From Xylanimonas oleitrophica (lineage in GTDB: Bacteria; Actinomycetota; Actinomycetes; Actinomycetales; Cellulomonadaceae), in contig NZ_QKWH01000005.1 in assembly GCF_003244315.1 (NCBI RefSeq), positions 107,586 to 171,585 on the forward strand: a DNA stretch of 64,000 nt, written 5' to 3'. The notes below the pieces were generated by a model. That model was given only the letters and a program-made list of their open reading frames with translations, made no database searches and was not told where the DNA came from. Both the position numbers and the translations under genes were made by a program. Below, one piece after another: positions 12,403 through 20,413 of this stretch; positions within the stretch are counted from its first letter, which is position 1, and each line of letters begins with the position of its first letter.

Positions 12403-13323
12403 ATGACGAGCGAGAAGAGCGCGCCCAGCAAGGGCGGTCGCACCACCACGCAGTCCGCGGCCGGGTCCGAGAAGCCCGCGACCAAGTCGGGCACGAAGGT
12501 CCCGTCCGTCCCGCCCGTGCCCCCGCCGCCGTCGGGTGGCGGGGCCGGGGAGCGCCCGAAGGGCGCGCAGAGCTCGAACGGCTCGAAGGGTGCCCAGGGG
12601 GCGACGGCCCCGGCGGGGGACGGCGACGGTGTCGCCGCGGGGGCCATGAAGGCCGCCCGCAGCGCTCTCGCCGCGGCGCGCGACGCCGCCAAGCGCGTCC
12701 AGGCGACGTCGGAGGCCGAGCCGGCCGAGGCGTCGGCCGCGCCCGCGGGCAAGTCGACGAAGCCCGCGGCCTCCGCCCGCCCCGCGGACGGCGCGGGTGC
12801 GGGGCAGCCCGCGGCGCAGGCGCGACCGCAGATGCACTACACCGCCGGCGGTGTGGGGCTGACGGGTGACCCGGCGACGGGAACCCCTGCACCCGGGTAC
12901 GGCGGTCCCGGTGCGGGCCAGGCCGCTCCCGCCGCGCAGCAGGCCCCGCGGACGGCGCTGGGCGGGCCGCGGCGCGTGCGCCTGACGGTCTCGCGCATCG
13001 ACCCGTGGTCCGTGATGAAGCTGGCGTTCCTGCTCGCGGTGGCGATCGGGATCATGACCGTCGTCGCCACGGCGGTGTTCTGGTACGTCATCGACGGCCT
13101 GGGCGTGTTCGCCACGGTGCAGGACTTCGTCAACGACGCCGTGGGCAACGAGACGGTGAACGTGACGCAGTTCGTCGAGTTCGACCGGATGGTGTCGCTG
13201 TCCACGCTGGTGGCCGTCATCAACATGGTGCTCCTGACGGCGATCGCCACGATCATGGCCATCCTGTACAACATCACCGCCGCCCTGGTGGGCGGGGTCC
13301 ACGTGACCCTCACCGACGACTGA
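12403..13323 (+). CDS. DUF3566 membrane protein
   Basis: 306 residues. The first ~185 are Ala/Pro/Gly-rich and lysine-dotted, a likely disordered cytoplasmic region. The rest has the DUF3566 pattern: RRVRLTVSRIDPWSVMKLAF, a first membrane helix (LLAVAIGIMTVVATAVFWYVI), a short extracytoplasmic loop with VQDFVNDAV, and a second helix ending in ITAALVGGVHVTLTDD. This family is found directly after gyrA across actinobacteria; its role is unknown. It starts 20 bases after gyrA and is probably cotranscribed. Confidence 0.88.
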   Translation: MTSEKSAPSKGGRTTTQSAAGSEKPATKSGTKVPSVPPVPPPPSGGGAGERPKGAQSSNGSKGAQGATAPAGDGDGVAAGAMKAARSALAAARDAAKRVQATSEAEPAEASAAPAGKSTKPAASARPADGAGAGQPAAQARPQMHYTAGGVGLTGDPATGTPAPGYGGPGAGQAAPAAQQAPRTALGGPRRVRLTVSRIDPWSVMKLAFLLAVAIGIMTVVATAVFWYVIDGLGVFATVQDFVNDAVGNETVNVTQFVEFDRMVSLSTLVAVINMVLLTAIATIMAILYNITAALVGGVHVTLTDD

Positions 13324-13353
13324 CGTCCTCAGGGACGACGCACGTCACACCTC

Positions 13354-13386
13354 GCAGGCCCGTCACCGTTTTGGTGGCGGGCCTGC
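13354..13386 (+). terminator. Terminator after the gyr operon
   Basis: Perfect 14-base stem GCAGGCCCGTCACC with loop GTTTT, 30 bases after the DUF3566 stop and before tRNA-Ile. Confidence 0.8.
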
Positions 13387-13432
13387 GGCTACGGTAAGGT
13401 CTCGTGCTGCACGCGCTCGACGGCGCGGGCCC

Positions 13433-13506
13433 GGGGCTATAGCTCAGACGGTTAGAGCGCTTCCCTGATAAGGAAGAGGTCGGAGGTTCAAGTCCTCCTA
13501 GCCCCA
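13433..13506 (+). tRNA. tRNA-Ile (GAT)
   Basis: 74-base cloverleaf with a GGGGCTA / TAGCCCC acceptor stem, the D-loop AGCTCAGACGGTTAGAGC, anticodon GAT at 13467-13469 and T-loop GGTTCAAGTCC. The discriminator base is A and CCA is not encoded. Confidence 0.97.
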
Positions 13507-13584
13507 CTCACCACCGGTGCTCGATCGGGCACCTACTCGCCGCAGGTCGTGTCGGCAGGGCGGCGAGGAGACGAGGAGGTCTTC

Positions 13585-13704
13585 GTGAAGAAGCTGTTCC
13601 TGCTCCTGATCGCTCTCGGCGCGGGCTACGTGGTCTGGCGTCGGGTGTCCGAGGGCAACGCCGAGCGCGACCTCTGGTCCGAGGTCACCGACTCTCTCTC
13701 CTGA
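13585..13704 (+). CDS. DLW-39 family small protein
   Basis: 39-residue product from GTG 13585, preceded by GAGGAGG. It starts with a hydrophobic segment (VKKLFLLLIALGAGYVVWRRV) and ends with the family hallmark D-L-W followed by a short acidic tail, which is where DLW-39 takes its name and length. Lying between tRNA-Ile and tRNA-Ala after gyrA is its standard place in actinobacteria. Function is unknown; it is likely a single-span membrane peptide. Confidence 0.9.
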   Translation: MKKLFLLLIALGAGYVVWRRVSEGNAERDLWSEVTDSLS

Positions 13705-13792
13705 TCCCGCTCTCGCCAGCGCCTCTCGCAGGCCGCGCAGAGCACGACCGCCGCGCGGGTCCCGTAGGATCTCCGTGCACGGTTCCCCGCCA

Positions 13793-13865
13793 GGGGCCTT
13801 GGCGCAATTGGTAGCGCACCTGCTTTGCAAGCAGGGGGTTACGGGTTCGAGTCCCGTAGGCTCCA
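13793..13865 (+). tRNA. tRNA-Ala (TGC)
   Basis: 73-base cloverleaf with acceptor GGGGCCT / AGGCTCC (one G-U pair), anticodon TGC at 13826-13828 and T-arm GGGTTCGAGTCCC. CCA is not encoded. Together with tRNA-Ile it forms the usual pair downstream of gyrA. Confidence 0.97.
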
Positions 13866-13873
13866 CACCTCGT

Positions 13874-13904
13874 CCCCCTGCACCGACCGCATCGGTGCAG
13901 GGGG
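13874..13904 (+). terminator. Terminator after tRNA-Ala
   Basis: Stem CCCCCTGCACCGA / TCGGTGCAGGGGG with a 5-base loop, then CTTCT. It also lies at the 3' end of the convergent MerR gene and may serve both. Confidence 0.8.
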
Positions 13905-13921
13905 CTTCTCCATGTTCCGGC

Positions 13922-14266
13922 TCAGCGAGGCTGGCGGCTCAGGAAGTCGCTGATCTGCTGGTGCATGTCGGTGAGCCGCTCGATGCGCTCCGCCAGCTCG
14001 TCGCGCACCTGCTCCAGCTGCGTGGCCAGAGCCTCGTGCGCTTCCTCGGCGGCGTGCCCGGAGCACGCGAGCACGGACTCCACGACGTCGCGGGAGAAAT
14101 CCATGTCGAAGAGCATGTGGATCGTTCGCGCGCGGTCCACGGCCGACGCGTCGTACTCCCGGTAGCCGTTCGGCTCCCGACGGGCGGAGATCAGCCCGTG
14201 CTGTTCGTAGTAGCGCAGGGACCGGGGGCTCACGCCACTCCGTCGGCTCACCTCACCGATCTTCAT
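13922..14266 (-). CDS. MerR family transcriptional regulator
   Basis: 114 residues from the ATG at 14266. The N-terminal winged-helix domain reads MKIGEVSRRSGVSPRSLRYYEQHGLISARR, followed by NGYREYD and a long C-terminal coiled coil (LEQVRDELAERIERLTDMHQQI) for dimerisation. The upstream frame is open to 14368 but adds only non-conserved sequence. It is divergent from an epimerase-SDR pair whose promoter has the MerR-type 19-base spacer, so it most likely controls them and itself. No Cys-rich metal site is visible, so the inducer is unknown. Confidence 0.9.
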   Translation of the reverse strand: MKIGEVSRRSGVSPRSLRYYEQHGLISARREPNGYREYDASAVDRARTIHMLFDMDFSRDVVESVLACSGHAAEEAHEALATQLEQVRDELAERIERLTDMHQQISDFLSRQPR

Positions 14267-14355
14267 CGCGCACCAGACCTTGACATGGCGCCAGAGTTTA
14301 CGCGCTTCCCGTCGGGACGGTTCCGCGCCGCTCGACGCGGGCCCCTGCACAGGCA

Positions 14356-14386
14356 TTGACCTTGACATGATGTGAATGTCTACCCT
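14356..14386 (+). promoter_or_regulatory. MerR-type promoter/operator
   Basis: TTGACC (14356-14361) and TACCCT (14381-14386) are separated by 19 bases, the over-long spacing that MerR-family activators correct by twisting DNA. Within the spacer is the perfect inverted repeat GACAT (14364-14368) / ATGTC (14376-14380). It faces the epimerase gene at 14428. A further TTGACATG lies nearer the regulator at about 14279. Confidence 0.7.
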
Positions 14387-14427
14387 GGCGACCTGTCCGC
14401 GAGTCGCGCGGGCAGGAGGGAGCAGAA

Positions 14428-15333
14428 GTGAAGGTCTTCATCACCGGAGGAACCGGCTACCTGGGAAGCGTCGTCGTCCAGCACCTGGTCGCTGGGGGTC
14501 ACGAGGTCAGCGCGCTGGCCCGCTCGCACCAGAGCGCGCGGCGCCTCACCCGCGCCGGGGCCGTGCCGATCCGCGGCTCCCTCGCCGACACCCGGCTCCT
14601 CGCCGACGCCGCAGCCGACGCGGACGCCGTGATCCACGCAGCGGTCGACTACTCGATGACGGACGAGGCGGCGCAGACCGAGCTCGCCGCCGTCACCGCC
14701 CTAGTGGCGGGTGCCGGGACGGCCCGGACGGGCAAGCCCGTGATCTACACGAGCACCGGGCTCGTGTACGGGTTCGACCCCGACCACGACGCGTCCGAGG
14801 ACGCCACGCTCCCCCAGGTGAGCGCACAACCGGTGAAGGTCGCCGCCGAGCGGGTCGTGCTCGGTGCCGCAGGCATCACGAGCATCGTCGTCCGTGCCGG
14901 GCTCCTCTTCGGCAGAGGCGGGAGCAGCATGATCACCGGCCTCATCGACCACGCCACGACCAACGGGAGGTCGATCTACGTCGACGAGGGCGACAACACC
15001 TGGCTGCCCCTCCACGTCGACGACCTCGCCAGGCTCTACACCCGAGCGCTCTGCCACCCGGTCGCAGGGGTCTTCAACGCCGCAGGCGAGGTCCGGTTCT
15101 CCTTCCGGGGCCTCGCTGAAGCTGTCGGGCAGCTCACCGCGACGCCGGCGGTGTCGGTCCCCCTCGCTGCCGCGGAACAGGCATTCGGCCCCGCCGCCCG
15201 AGTGCTCACCACCACGAGCAGGCTCAGCAGCTCGAAGGCACGCTCGGCCTTCGGCTGGGCTCCTTCCGACCGATCGCTGATCGAGGAGATCCTCGTCGGT
15301 TCGTACCGCGACCTGCGCGACAGCGTCGCATGA
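14428..15333 (+). CDS. NAD-dependent epimerase/dehydratase family protein
   Basis: 301-residue extended short-chain dehydrogenase. It starts at GTG 14428 with the nucleotide-binding GGTGYLGS (residues 7-14). It then has DAVIHAAVDYS and, around residue 109, YTSTGLVYGFD where the usual catalytic YxxxK is not obvious, placing it among atypical SDRs rather than classical sugar epimerases. Substrate is unknown. It forms a two-gene unit with the SDR that follows and is probably activated by the divergent MerR protein. Confidence 0.85.
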   Translation: MKVFITGGTGYLGSVVVQHLVAGGHEVSALARSHQSARRLTRAGAVPIRGSLADTRLLADAAADADAVIHAAVDYSMTDEAAQTELAAVTALVAGAGTARTGKPVIYTSTGLVYGFDPDHDASEDATLPQVSAQPVKVAAERVVLGAAGITSIVVRAGLLFGRGGSSMITGLIDHATTNGRSIYVDEGDNTWLPLHVDDLARLYTRALCHPVAGVFNAAGEVRFSFRGLAEAVGQLTATPAVSVPLAAAEQAFGPAARVLTTTSRLSSSKARSAFGWAPSDRSLIEEILVGSYRDLRDSVA

Positions 15334-15404
15334 ACGATGTCCACCGTGGCACGGACCGCGCGCAGGCGCAGGAGGGTGCCAGTCCGCGCAGAAGGGGACG
15401 AGAC

Positions 15405-16247
15405 GTGCCGGGCAAGACCATCGTCATCACCGGAGCCAGCGACGGGATCGGTGCTGCCGCCGCACGCCAGCTCGTCGCCGACGGGCACGTGGTAGCGCTC
15501 GTCGGCCGGTCCCCGTCGAAGACGAGAGCCCTCGCCCAGGAGCTGGGAGCTGACCACTTCCTCGCCGACTTCACGAGGCTGAGCGACGTCCGCGCGCTGG
15601 CGACCCAGCTCCTCGCCGCATATCCCCGCATCGACGTCCTGGCCAACAACGCTGGTGGCATCTTCGGAGACCGCGCCCGCACGGCAGACGGGTTCGAGAA
15701 GACCCTGCAGGTGAACCACCTGGCCCCGTTCCTCCTGACCAATCTCCTGATGGAGACGTTGGTCGCGAGCCAGGCGTCGATCCTCAACACCTCGAGCATC
15801 GGCGCCCGGCTGTTCGGGAAGATCGACCTCGACGACCTCGGCAATGACCGGAAGTTCTCGCCCAACAAGGCCTACGGAGACTCCAAGCTGGCCAACATCC
15901 TGTTCGCTCGAGAGCTGGACCGCCGGTACAGGAGCAGCGGTATCGCCGCCGTGGCGTTCCACCCCGGGAACGTCCGCACGAACTTCGCCTCCGACACGAC
16001 GAGCTTCATGCGGTGGGTATATCGCACACCGGTCAGCTCGCTCGTCGGCCTCGTCAGCCCGGGCAAGGGTGCCGAGACCCTCACGTGGTTGGCGGAAGGT
16101 GCCCCTGGTCGTGACTGGGAGCCCGGTGAGTACTACGAGAAGAAGCGACCCGCCCGAACCAGTCGGCAGGCCGCTGACGCACAGCTGGCGCACGACCTGT
16201 GGGAGAAGAGCGCCGAGCTCGTCGGCCTCCCGCCGACCGTTCGGTAG
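15405..16247 (+). CDS. Short-chain dehydrogenase/reductase
   Basis: NAD(P)-dependent oxidoreductase of the classical SDR fold. It shows the cofactor motif TGASDGIG, the NNAGG segment, the catalytic Ser in NTSSIG and the YGDSK (YxxxK) active site, resembling retinol-dehydrogenase-like proteins. GTG 15405 has GAAGGGG about 8 bases upstream and gives 280 aa. The frame also opens at ATG 15330, which overlaps the epimerase stop (ATGA) and would add 25 Arg/Gln-rich residues. Coupled to the epimerase; substrate unknown. Confidence 0.88.
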   Translation: MPGKTIVITGASDGIGAAAARQLVADGHVVALVGRSPSKTRALAQELGADHFLADFTRLSDVRALATQLLAAYPRIDVLANNAGGIFGDRARTADGFEKTLQVNHLAPFLLTNLLMETLVASQASILNTSSIGARLFGKIDLDDLGNDRKFSPNKAYGDSKLANILFARELDRRYRSSGIAAVAFHPGNVRTNFASDTTSFMRWVYRTPVSSLVGLVSPGKGAETLTWLAEGAPGRDWEPGEYYEKKRPARTSRQAADAQLAHDLWEKSAELVGLPPTVR

Positions 16248-16277
16248 TCCGGCTGCGTCACCTGGGCTCCACCAGCA

Positions 16278-16311
16278 CGAAGGCCGCCACCCGGACGGGT
16301 GGCGGCCTTCG
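16278..16311 (+). terminator. Bidirectional terminator
   Basis: Stem of 13-14 bases (CGAAGGCCGCCACC / GGTGGCGGCCTTCG) with a CCGGAC-type loop, lying between the SDR and the convergent Ala-rich gene. Confidence 0.8.
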
Positions 16312-16344
16312 TCGTCCCGCAGGGCGGGTCGGACGCGGGTGGGA

Positions 16345-17514
16345 TCACTCCGGCTTGGCGGGGCCACCCTTGGGGCCGGGCTTGGCCGAGGACGGCTTGG
16401 AGGAGCCCTTCGCGCCGGCCGTCTTCTCCGCGCCGGCCTCGGCGGCCTCGGCGGCCGTGCCCGCAGCCTTGTCGGTTGCCTTCTTGGCGGCGTCGCTCGC
16501 GGCGTCCGCGGTGGCGTTCGCCTTCTCCGCCGCAGCCTCCACCCCGGTCTCGGCGGCGGCGGTGGCGCTGTCGGCGGCGTCCTTGGTCGCCTCCGCCGCG
16601 CTGTCGGCGGCGTCGGAGACCTTCTCTGCCGCCGACTCGGTCGCCTTCTTCGCCGTCGTCCGGCCGCGGCTGGTGGCCTTCTTGGCCGCCTCGGCGGCCT
16701 TGTCCACAGCCTCGTTCACACGCTCGGTGACGTCCTCACGGACCTCGGCGGCCCGCTCGGCCAGCTTCTCGCTCGCCTCCCGGCCCCGGGCCACCGCGAC
16801 CCCGGCGGCCTCTCCGACGGCCTCGGCCGCGTCCCCGGCACGGTGCCGCGCCTCGCGGGCGACGCCGTCGTAGTCGGGAGCCGTGCTCTGCTCCCACGGC
16901 TCGGCCCAGGGGTCGTTCTGCGGCTGCGCACGCCGCCAGAAGACGTACCCGGCCACGGCACCGGCACCGGCGAGCAGGAACCAGAGGAAGCCCTTGCGGC
17001 CGCTCTTCTTGCGCTTGCCGGCCTTCTCGGCAGCACCCGCCACGGCCGCGGCAGCACCGCTGCCCGCCCCGGCCGCCTTGGCAGCGGCGTCGTTGAACGC
17101 GGTGACCACGCGCGGCAGGTAGTCGTCGACGAGCTTGTCGTGCGCGACGTCGACGGCCTCGCCCACCTTGACGTGGGCCGTGTCGACCAGCGGCACGAGG
17201 CGCTCGTGGGCCGTGTCGACCAGCGGGGCCGTGCGCCCGGCGAGCTTCTCGACCCGTGGGGCGGCCGCCTGCACGCTGTCGTTCCAGGCCCTCTCCGCGC
17301 GCGGGCGCAGCCAGTCCATGAAGTCGGTGAGCCGTGGCTCCGCCCACTCCTTGGCGTGCGACGCCGCGTCCTTGGCCTGGCCGGCGAGCACCGCCGCCTC
17401 CTTGGCCGCCTTGGACCCGGCGTCCGACACGGAAGCCGCGACGTGGGCGGCAGAGTCCTTGATCTTCTCCGCGTCGACCGCGGACACCGTCTCCGAAACG
17501 CTCTTTCGCACCAT
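16345..17514 (-). CDS. Ala/Lys-rich helical membrane-associated protein
   Basis: 389 residues, unrecognised. Residues 1-165 are amphipathic and Ala-rich, including a near-duplicate LVDTAHERLVPLVDTAHVK. Next come a basic patch (KRKKSGRKG) and one membrane helix (FLWFLLAGAGAVAGYVFW, about residues 175-192). A 190-residue C-terminal region of 11-mer-like AAEKA/DAADSA repeats resembles LEA or apolipoprotein-like helices. A plausible envelope or stress scaffold, but no function can be assigned. The Pro/Lys tail (KPSSAKPGPKGGPAKPE) ends it. Monocistronic, convergent with the SDR. Confidence 0.8.
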   Translation of the reverse strand: MVRKSVSETVSAVDAEKIKDSAAHVAASVSDAGSKAAKEAAVLAGQAKDAASHAKEWAEPRLTDFMDWLRPRAERAWNDSVQAAAPRVEKLAGRTAPLVDTAHERLVPLVDTAHVKVGEAVDVAHDKLVDDYLPRVVTAFNDAAAKAAGAGSGAAAAVAGAAEKAGKRKKSGRKGFLWFLLAGAGAVAGYVFWRRAQPQNDPWAEPWEQSTAPDYDGVAREARHRAGDAAEAVGEAAGVAVARGREASEKLAERAAEVREDVTERVNEAVDKAAEAAKKATSRGRTTAKKATESAAEKVSDAADSAAEATKDAADSATAAAETGVEAAAEKANATADAASDAAKKATDKAAGTAAEAAEAGAEKTAGAKGSSKPSSAKPGPKGGPAKPE

Positions 17515-17624
17515 GGATCCACTCTGCCACCGGGGCGCTCACCTCGCGCGACGGACCTGCGGGGACGTCGTCGGGCGGCGCCCGCGACCTGCCCGAGCGG
17601 CCGCTTGCGTGGGAGGATGGGCGC

Positions 17625-18164
17625 ATGTTCGCAACCCTGCACACCACCGCCGGCGACATCCGGGTCGAGCTCTTCCCGAACCACGCGCCCAAGACGGTGA
17701 AGAACTTCGTCGGCCTCGCGACCGGCACGCAGCCCTGGACCGACCCGACGACGGGCGAGGAGAAGACCACCCCGCTGTACGAGGGCGTCATCTTCCACCG
17801 GGTCATCGACAACTTCATGATCCAGGGCGGCGACCCCCTGGGCACCGGCACCGGCGGCCCCGGCTACATGTTCGACGACGAGATCCACCCGGAGCTGTCG
17901 TTCGACGAGAAGTACCTGCTGGCCATGGCCAACGCCGGCAAGCGCCGCAACCCGGTGACGGGCGAGGTCTCGGGCACCAACGGCTCGCAGTTCTTCATCA
18001 CCACGACGGAGACGCCGTGGCTGACGGGCAAGCACACGATCTTCGGCAAGGTGGCCGACGACCCGTCCAGGGCCGTGGTGGACGCGATCGGGACCACCCG
18101 GACCCGCCCGGGCGACCGCCCGGTCGAGGACATCGTCATCAACTCGATCTCCATCGAGGACTGA
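17625..18164 (+). CDS. ppiA: Cyclophilin-type peptidyl-prolyl cis-trans isomerase
   Basis: Catalyses cis-trans isomerisation of Xaa-Pro bonds. The 179-residue cytoplasmic cyclophilin has the signature region FHRVIDNFMIQGGDP (catalytic Arg in FHRV), NGSQFFITT and HTIFGKV. It has no signal peptide. A GAGGAT box ends 6 bases before the ATG and there is no clear Shine-Dalgarno, so it may be leaderless. It lies upstream of the rhomboid and crgA genes as in many actinobacteria. Confidence 0.94.
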   Translation: MFATLHTTAGDIRVELFPNHAPKTVKNFVGLATGTQPWTDPTTGEEKTTPLYEGVIFHRVIDNFMIQGGDPLGTGTGGPGYMFDDEIHPELSFDEKYLLAMANAGKRRNPVTGEVSGTNGSQFFITTTETPWLTGKHTIFGKVADDPSRAVVDAIGTTRTRPGDRPVEDIVINSISIED

Positions 18165-18171
18165 GCCTCAC

Positions 18172-18203
18172 GGGTGCCGCCGTCCACCGGGGCGGCGGCA
18201 CCC
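18172..18203 (+). terminator. Hairpin between ppiA and rhomboid gene
   Basis: GGGTGCCGCC / GGCGGCACCC stem 8 bases after the ppiA stop; partly overlaps the approach to the next ribosome-binding site. Confidence 0.6.
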
Positions 18204-18243
18204 GCACCGTCCGGAGGACTGAGCCATCTCCACCGAACAGCCG

Positions 18244-19116
18244 GTGCCGCCCCAGGGCGACGCACCCCCCGTGTGCCCGCGGCACCCCGACCGCGTCTCC
18301 TACGTCCGCTGCCAGCGCTGCGGACGGCCCGCCTGCCCGGAGTGCCAGCGACCGGCCGCCGTGGGCGTCCAGTGCGTCGACTGCGTGCGCGAGGCGGCGA
18401 AGACCGCCCCCCGCGTCACGACGGCGATGGGCGGGCGTGCGCGCGGCGGGCGGCCCGTGGTCACCTTCACGCTCATCGGCCTGTGCGTGGCCAGCTTCCT
18501 GATGCAGCAGGCCAGCGGGGGGCAGTGGACGAGCGCGCTCCTGTTCGCCCCCGGGATCGGCGCGATCGAGCCGTGGCGGTTCCTCACGGCGGCGTTCCTC
18601 CACGCCACGAACATCACCCACATCCTGTTCAACATGTGGGCGCTGTACGTGACGGGCCAGTTCCTGGAGCCGGTGCTGGGCCGGGCACGGTTCGTGGCGC
18701 TGTGCGTGCTGAGCGCCGTCGGCGGCTCGGTGGGTGTGGTGCTGCTGAGCGACCCGGTGCAGACGGGTGTGGGCGTGGCGTGGGGTCCCAGCGTGGTGGG
18801 CGCCTCCGGCATGGTGTTCGGCCTGTTCGGCGCGATGGTGCCCGTGCTGCGGCGCCTGGGGTCGAACGCCGCGCAGGTGCTGGTGCTGATCGCGATCAAC
18901 GCGGCGATCGGGTTCGTGGTGCCGGGCATCGCCTGGGAGGCGCACCTGGGCGGGCTCGTCACGGGGTTCGCGCTGGGTGCGGCGTTCTCACGGGCGCCGC
19001 GGGATCGGCAGCGGCTCGTGGGCTGGCTGGCGCCCGTGGCCCTGGCGGTCGTGCTGGTCGTGCTCACCCTGTGGAAATACTCGGCGACAGGGTGGCTCGG
19101 GCTCGTCTACGGATGA
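18244..19116 (+). CDS. Rhomboid family intramembrane serine protease
   Basis: Intramembrane protease of 290 aa from GTG 18244. The N-terminal 55 residues form a B-box-like zinc segment (CPRHPD, RCQRCGRPACPECQ, CVDC). Six predicted membrane helices follow, with the catalytic Ser in GASGMVFG and catalytic His in WEAHLGG. GTG 18244 lies 26 bases after GGAGG (18213-18217), too far. ATC at 18226 is at the ideal 8 bases and would add ISTEQP (MSTEQP when initiated), so the true start may be the rare ATC codon. Neighbour of ppiA and crgA as in relatives. Confidence 0.9.
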   Translation: MPPQGDAPPVCPRHPDRVSYVRCQRCGRPACPECQRPAAVGVQCVDCVREAAKTAPRVTTAMGGRARGGRPVVTFTLIGLCVASFLMQQASGGQWTSALLFAPGIGAIEPWRFLTAAFLHATNITHILFNMWALYVTGQFLEPVLGRARFVALCVLSAVGGSVGVVLLSDPVQTGVGVAWGPSVVGASGMVFGLFGAMVPVLRRLGSNAAQVLVLIAINAAIGFVVPGIAWEAHLGGLVTGFALGAAFSRAPRDRQRLVGWLAPVALAVVLVVLTLWKYSATGWLGLVYG

Positions 19117-19152
19117 GCCGAAAGTACCTCTGACCTGCGGGGATGTACCTCA

Positions 19153-19217
19153 GGCGCGTCATCCACAGGCGGGAAACTACATCTGTGGAATTCCCTGTCG
19201 CCTGTGGATGACGCGCC
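19153..19217. repeat. Long inverted repeat between rhomboid gene and crgA
   Basis: Perfect 19-base arms GGCGCGTCATCCACAGGCG (19153-19171) and its complement (19199-19217), with a second nested GGGAA/TTCCC pairing in the 27-base spacer. It lies between two convergent genes and could be a two-way terminator. Each arm contains a DnaA-box-like TCATCCACA. Confidence 0.75.
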
Positions 19218-19226
19218 CCGTGAGGA

Positions 19227-19511
19227 TCACTTCCAGCGGGTGGTGAGCGCGAAGCCCGCGATGATCAGCACGAACCCGACCAGCAGGTTCCAGGCGCCCA
19301 GCGGCGGCACGGGGAACCCGCCCCCGGCCCGGGCCGACGTCAGGTAGTAGACGACGATCCACGCGAGCCCGAGGAGCATCAGCCCCAGCATGACCGGCAC
19401 GAGCCACGGCGGATTGCCCTGCGGCTTGCCAGGGATCTTCGCCGGCTGGTCACCGGCGTCCTGGGGCCGGGCCACCACGGTCTTCTTCTTGCGGGACTTC
19501 GACTCGGGCAC
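19227..19511 (-). CDS. crgA: Cell division protein CrgA
   Basis: Small two-span membrane protein of the actinobacterial divisome that recruits or stabilises septal proteins near FtsZ and PbpA. 94 residues: a basic N-terminus (MPESKSRKKKTVVARP), then NPPWLVPVMLGLMLLGLAWIVVYYLTS as the first helix. A short loop with GAWNLLVGFVLIIAGFALTTRWK follows, which matches the CrgA consensus end to end. It is divergent from DUF881 and near the pknB-pbpA-rodA operon with which it functions. Confidence 0.95.
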   Translation of the reverse strand: MPESKSRKKKTVVARPQDAGDQPAKIPGKPQGNPPWLVPVMLGLMLLGLAWIVVYYLTSARAGGGFPVPPLGAWNLLVGFVLIIAGFALTTRWK

Positions 19512-19639
19512 GAGACGCGCTCCTGTCCTGGTTGCTCTTGCCGTAGCTCTTGCCGACGGTCGGTGCCAGGCCGGCCACGGACGACGATTCGTCCACTAGC
19601 GTAGTGGTCGGCAGGCCGCTGCCCGGACAGGAGGTGAGC

Positions 19640-20413
19640 GTGGATCCCCGCGTCGTGCGCCGGTTCAGGCTGCTCGGGCGTCGCGCCCCGGACCGCGCGC
19701 GCCCTGCCGTCACCGTGGGGGTCGTCGCCGCGCTGGCCGGGCTCATGTTCACCGCCAGCGCCCAGCTCTCCGGCGGCAGCGACGCCCGCCACCCCTCCGA
19801 CCTGGCCGAGCTGGTCCAGGCGGAGTCGCGGCGGGTCGACGACCTCACGGCCCAGGTGACCACGCTGCAGAGCCAGGTCACCCGGCTGAGCCAGGCCGCG
19901 TCCGTGGACATCCCAGCCGCCGATCCCGACCTCGTCCGGCGCGAGTCCGTGGCCGCGGGGTCCGTGCCCGTGTCCGGACCGGGCCTGACCGTCCAGCTCG
20001 ACGACGCCCCCGCCTCCAGCCTGTCCATCCCCGGCGTCCGTGCCGACGACCTGGTGGTGCACCAGCAGGACCTCCAGCACGTCATCAACGCCCTGTGGGC
20101 TGGTGGCGCCGAGGCCATGACGCTCCAGGGCGAGCGTGTCACGGCGACGTCGGCGTTCCGGTGCTCCGGCAACATCCTCCTGCTGCACGGCAAGGTGTTC
20201 AGCCCGCCGTACGTGGTCGAGGCGATCGGGGACCCCGCCGCCATGCGGGCCGCGCTCGACGCCTCCCCCGGGGTGCGGACGTACCGCGACTACGTGGACT
20301 GGGTGGCCCTCGGCTGGAACGTGCGCGCCTCGGACGAGCTGGCGCTGCCCGCCTACACGGGATCGACCGAGCTGCGGTTCGCCCAGGTGCCGGCCGGCAC
20401 GGAGGTGCGCTGA
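19640..20413 (+). CDS. DUF881 family protein
   Basis: 257 residues from GTG 19640, 5 bases after GGAGG. There is one membrane helix near the N-terminus (VTVGVVAALAGLMFTASAQL), then a coiled coil (LVQAESRRVDDLTAQVTTLQSQVTRL). The exported DUF881 domain follows, with GPGLTVQLDDAP, DLVVHQQDLQHVINALWAGGAEAM and ERVTATSAFRCSGNILLL. Members sit beside crgA and sortase genes in actinobacteria; the biochemical role is unknown. The stop overlaps the sortase start (TGATG). Confidence 0.9.
   Translation: MDPRVVRRFRLLGRRAPDRARPAVTVGVVAALAGLMFTASAQLSGGSDARHPSDLAELVQAESRRVDDLTAQVTTLQSQVTRLSQAASVDIPAADPDLVRRESVAAGSVPVSGPGLTVQLDDAPASSLSIPGVRADDLVVHQQDLQHVINALWAGGAEAMTLQGERVTATSAFRCSGNILLLHGKVFSPPYVVEAIGDPAAMRAALDASPGVRTYRDYVDWVALGWNVRASDELALPAYTGSTELRFAQVPAGTEVR

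Noticed and set aside
9593..12892. 1099-codon open frame antisense to gyrA
   Set aside because: Same reason; gyrA is intact on the other strand.
13433..13865. tRNA-Ile/tRNA-Ala pair considered as part of an rRNA operon or an integration site
   Set aside because: No rRNA sequence flanks them and no integrase or partial tRNA duplicate is seen; the pair after gyrA is the ordinary actinobacterial layout.
19117..19226. Considered as a small non-coding RNA
   Set aside because: No promoter seen on either strand; the inverted repeat is better explained as a terminator between convergent genes.
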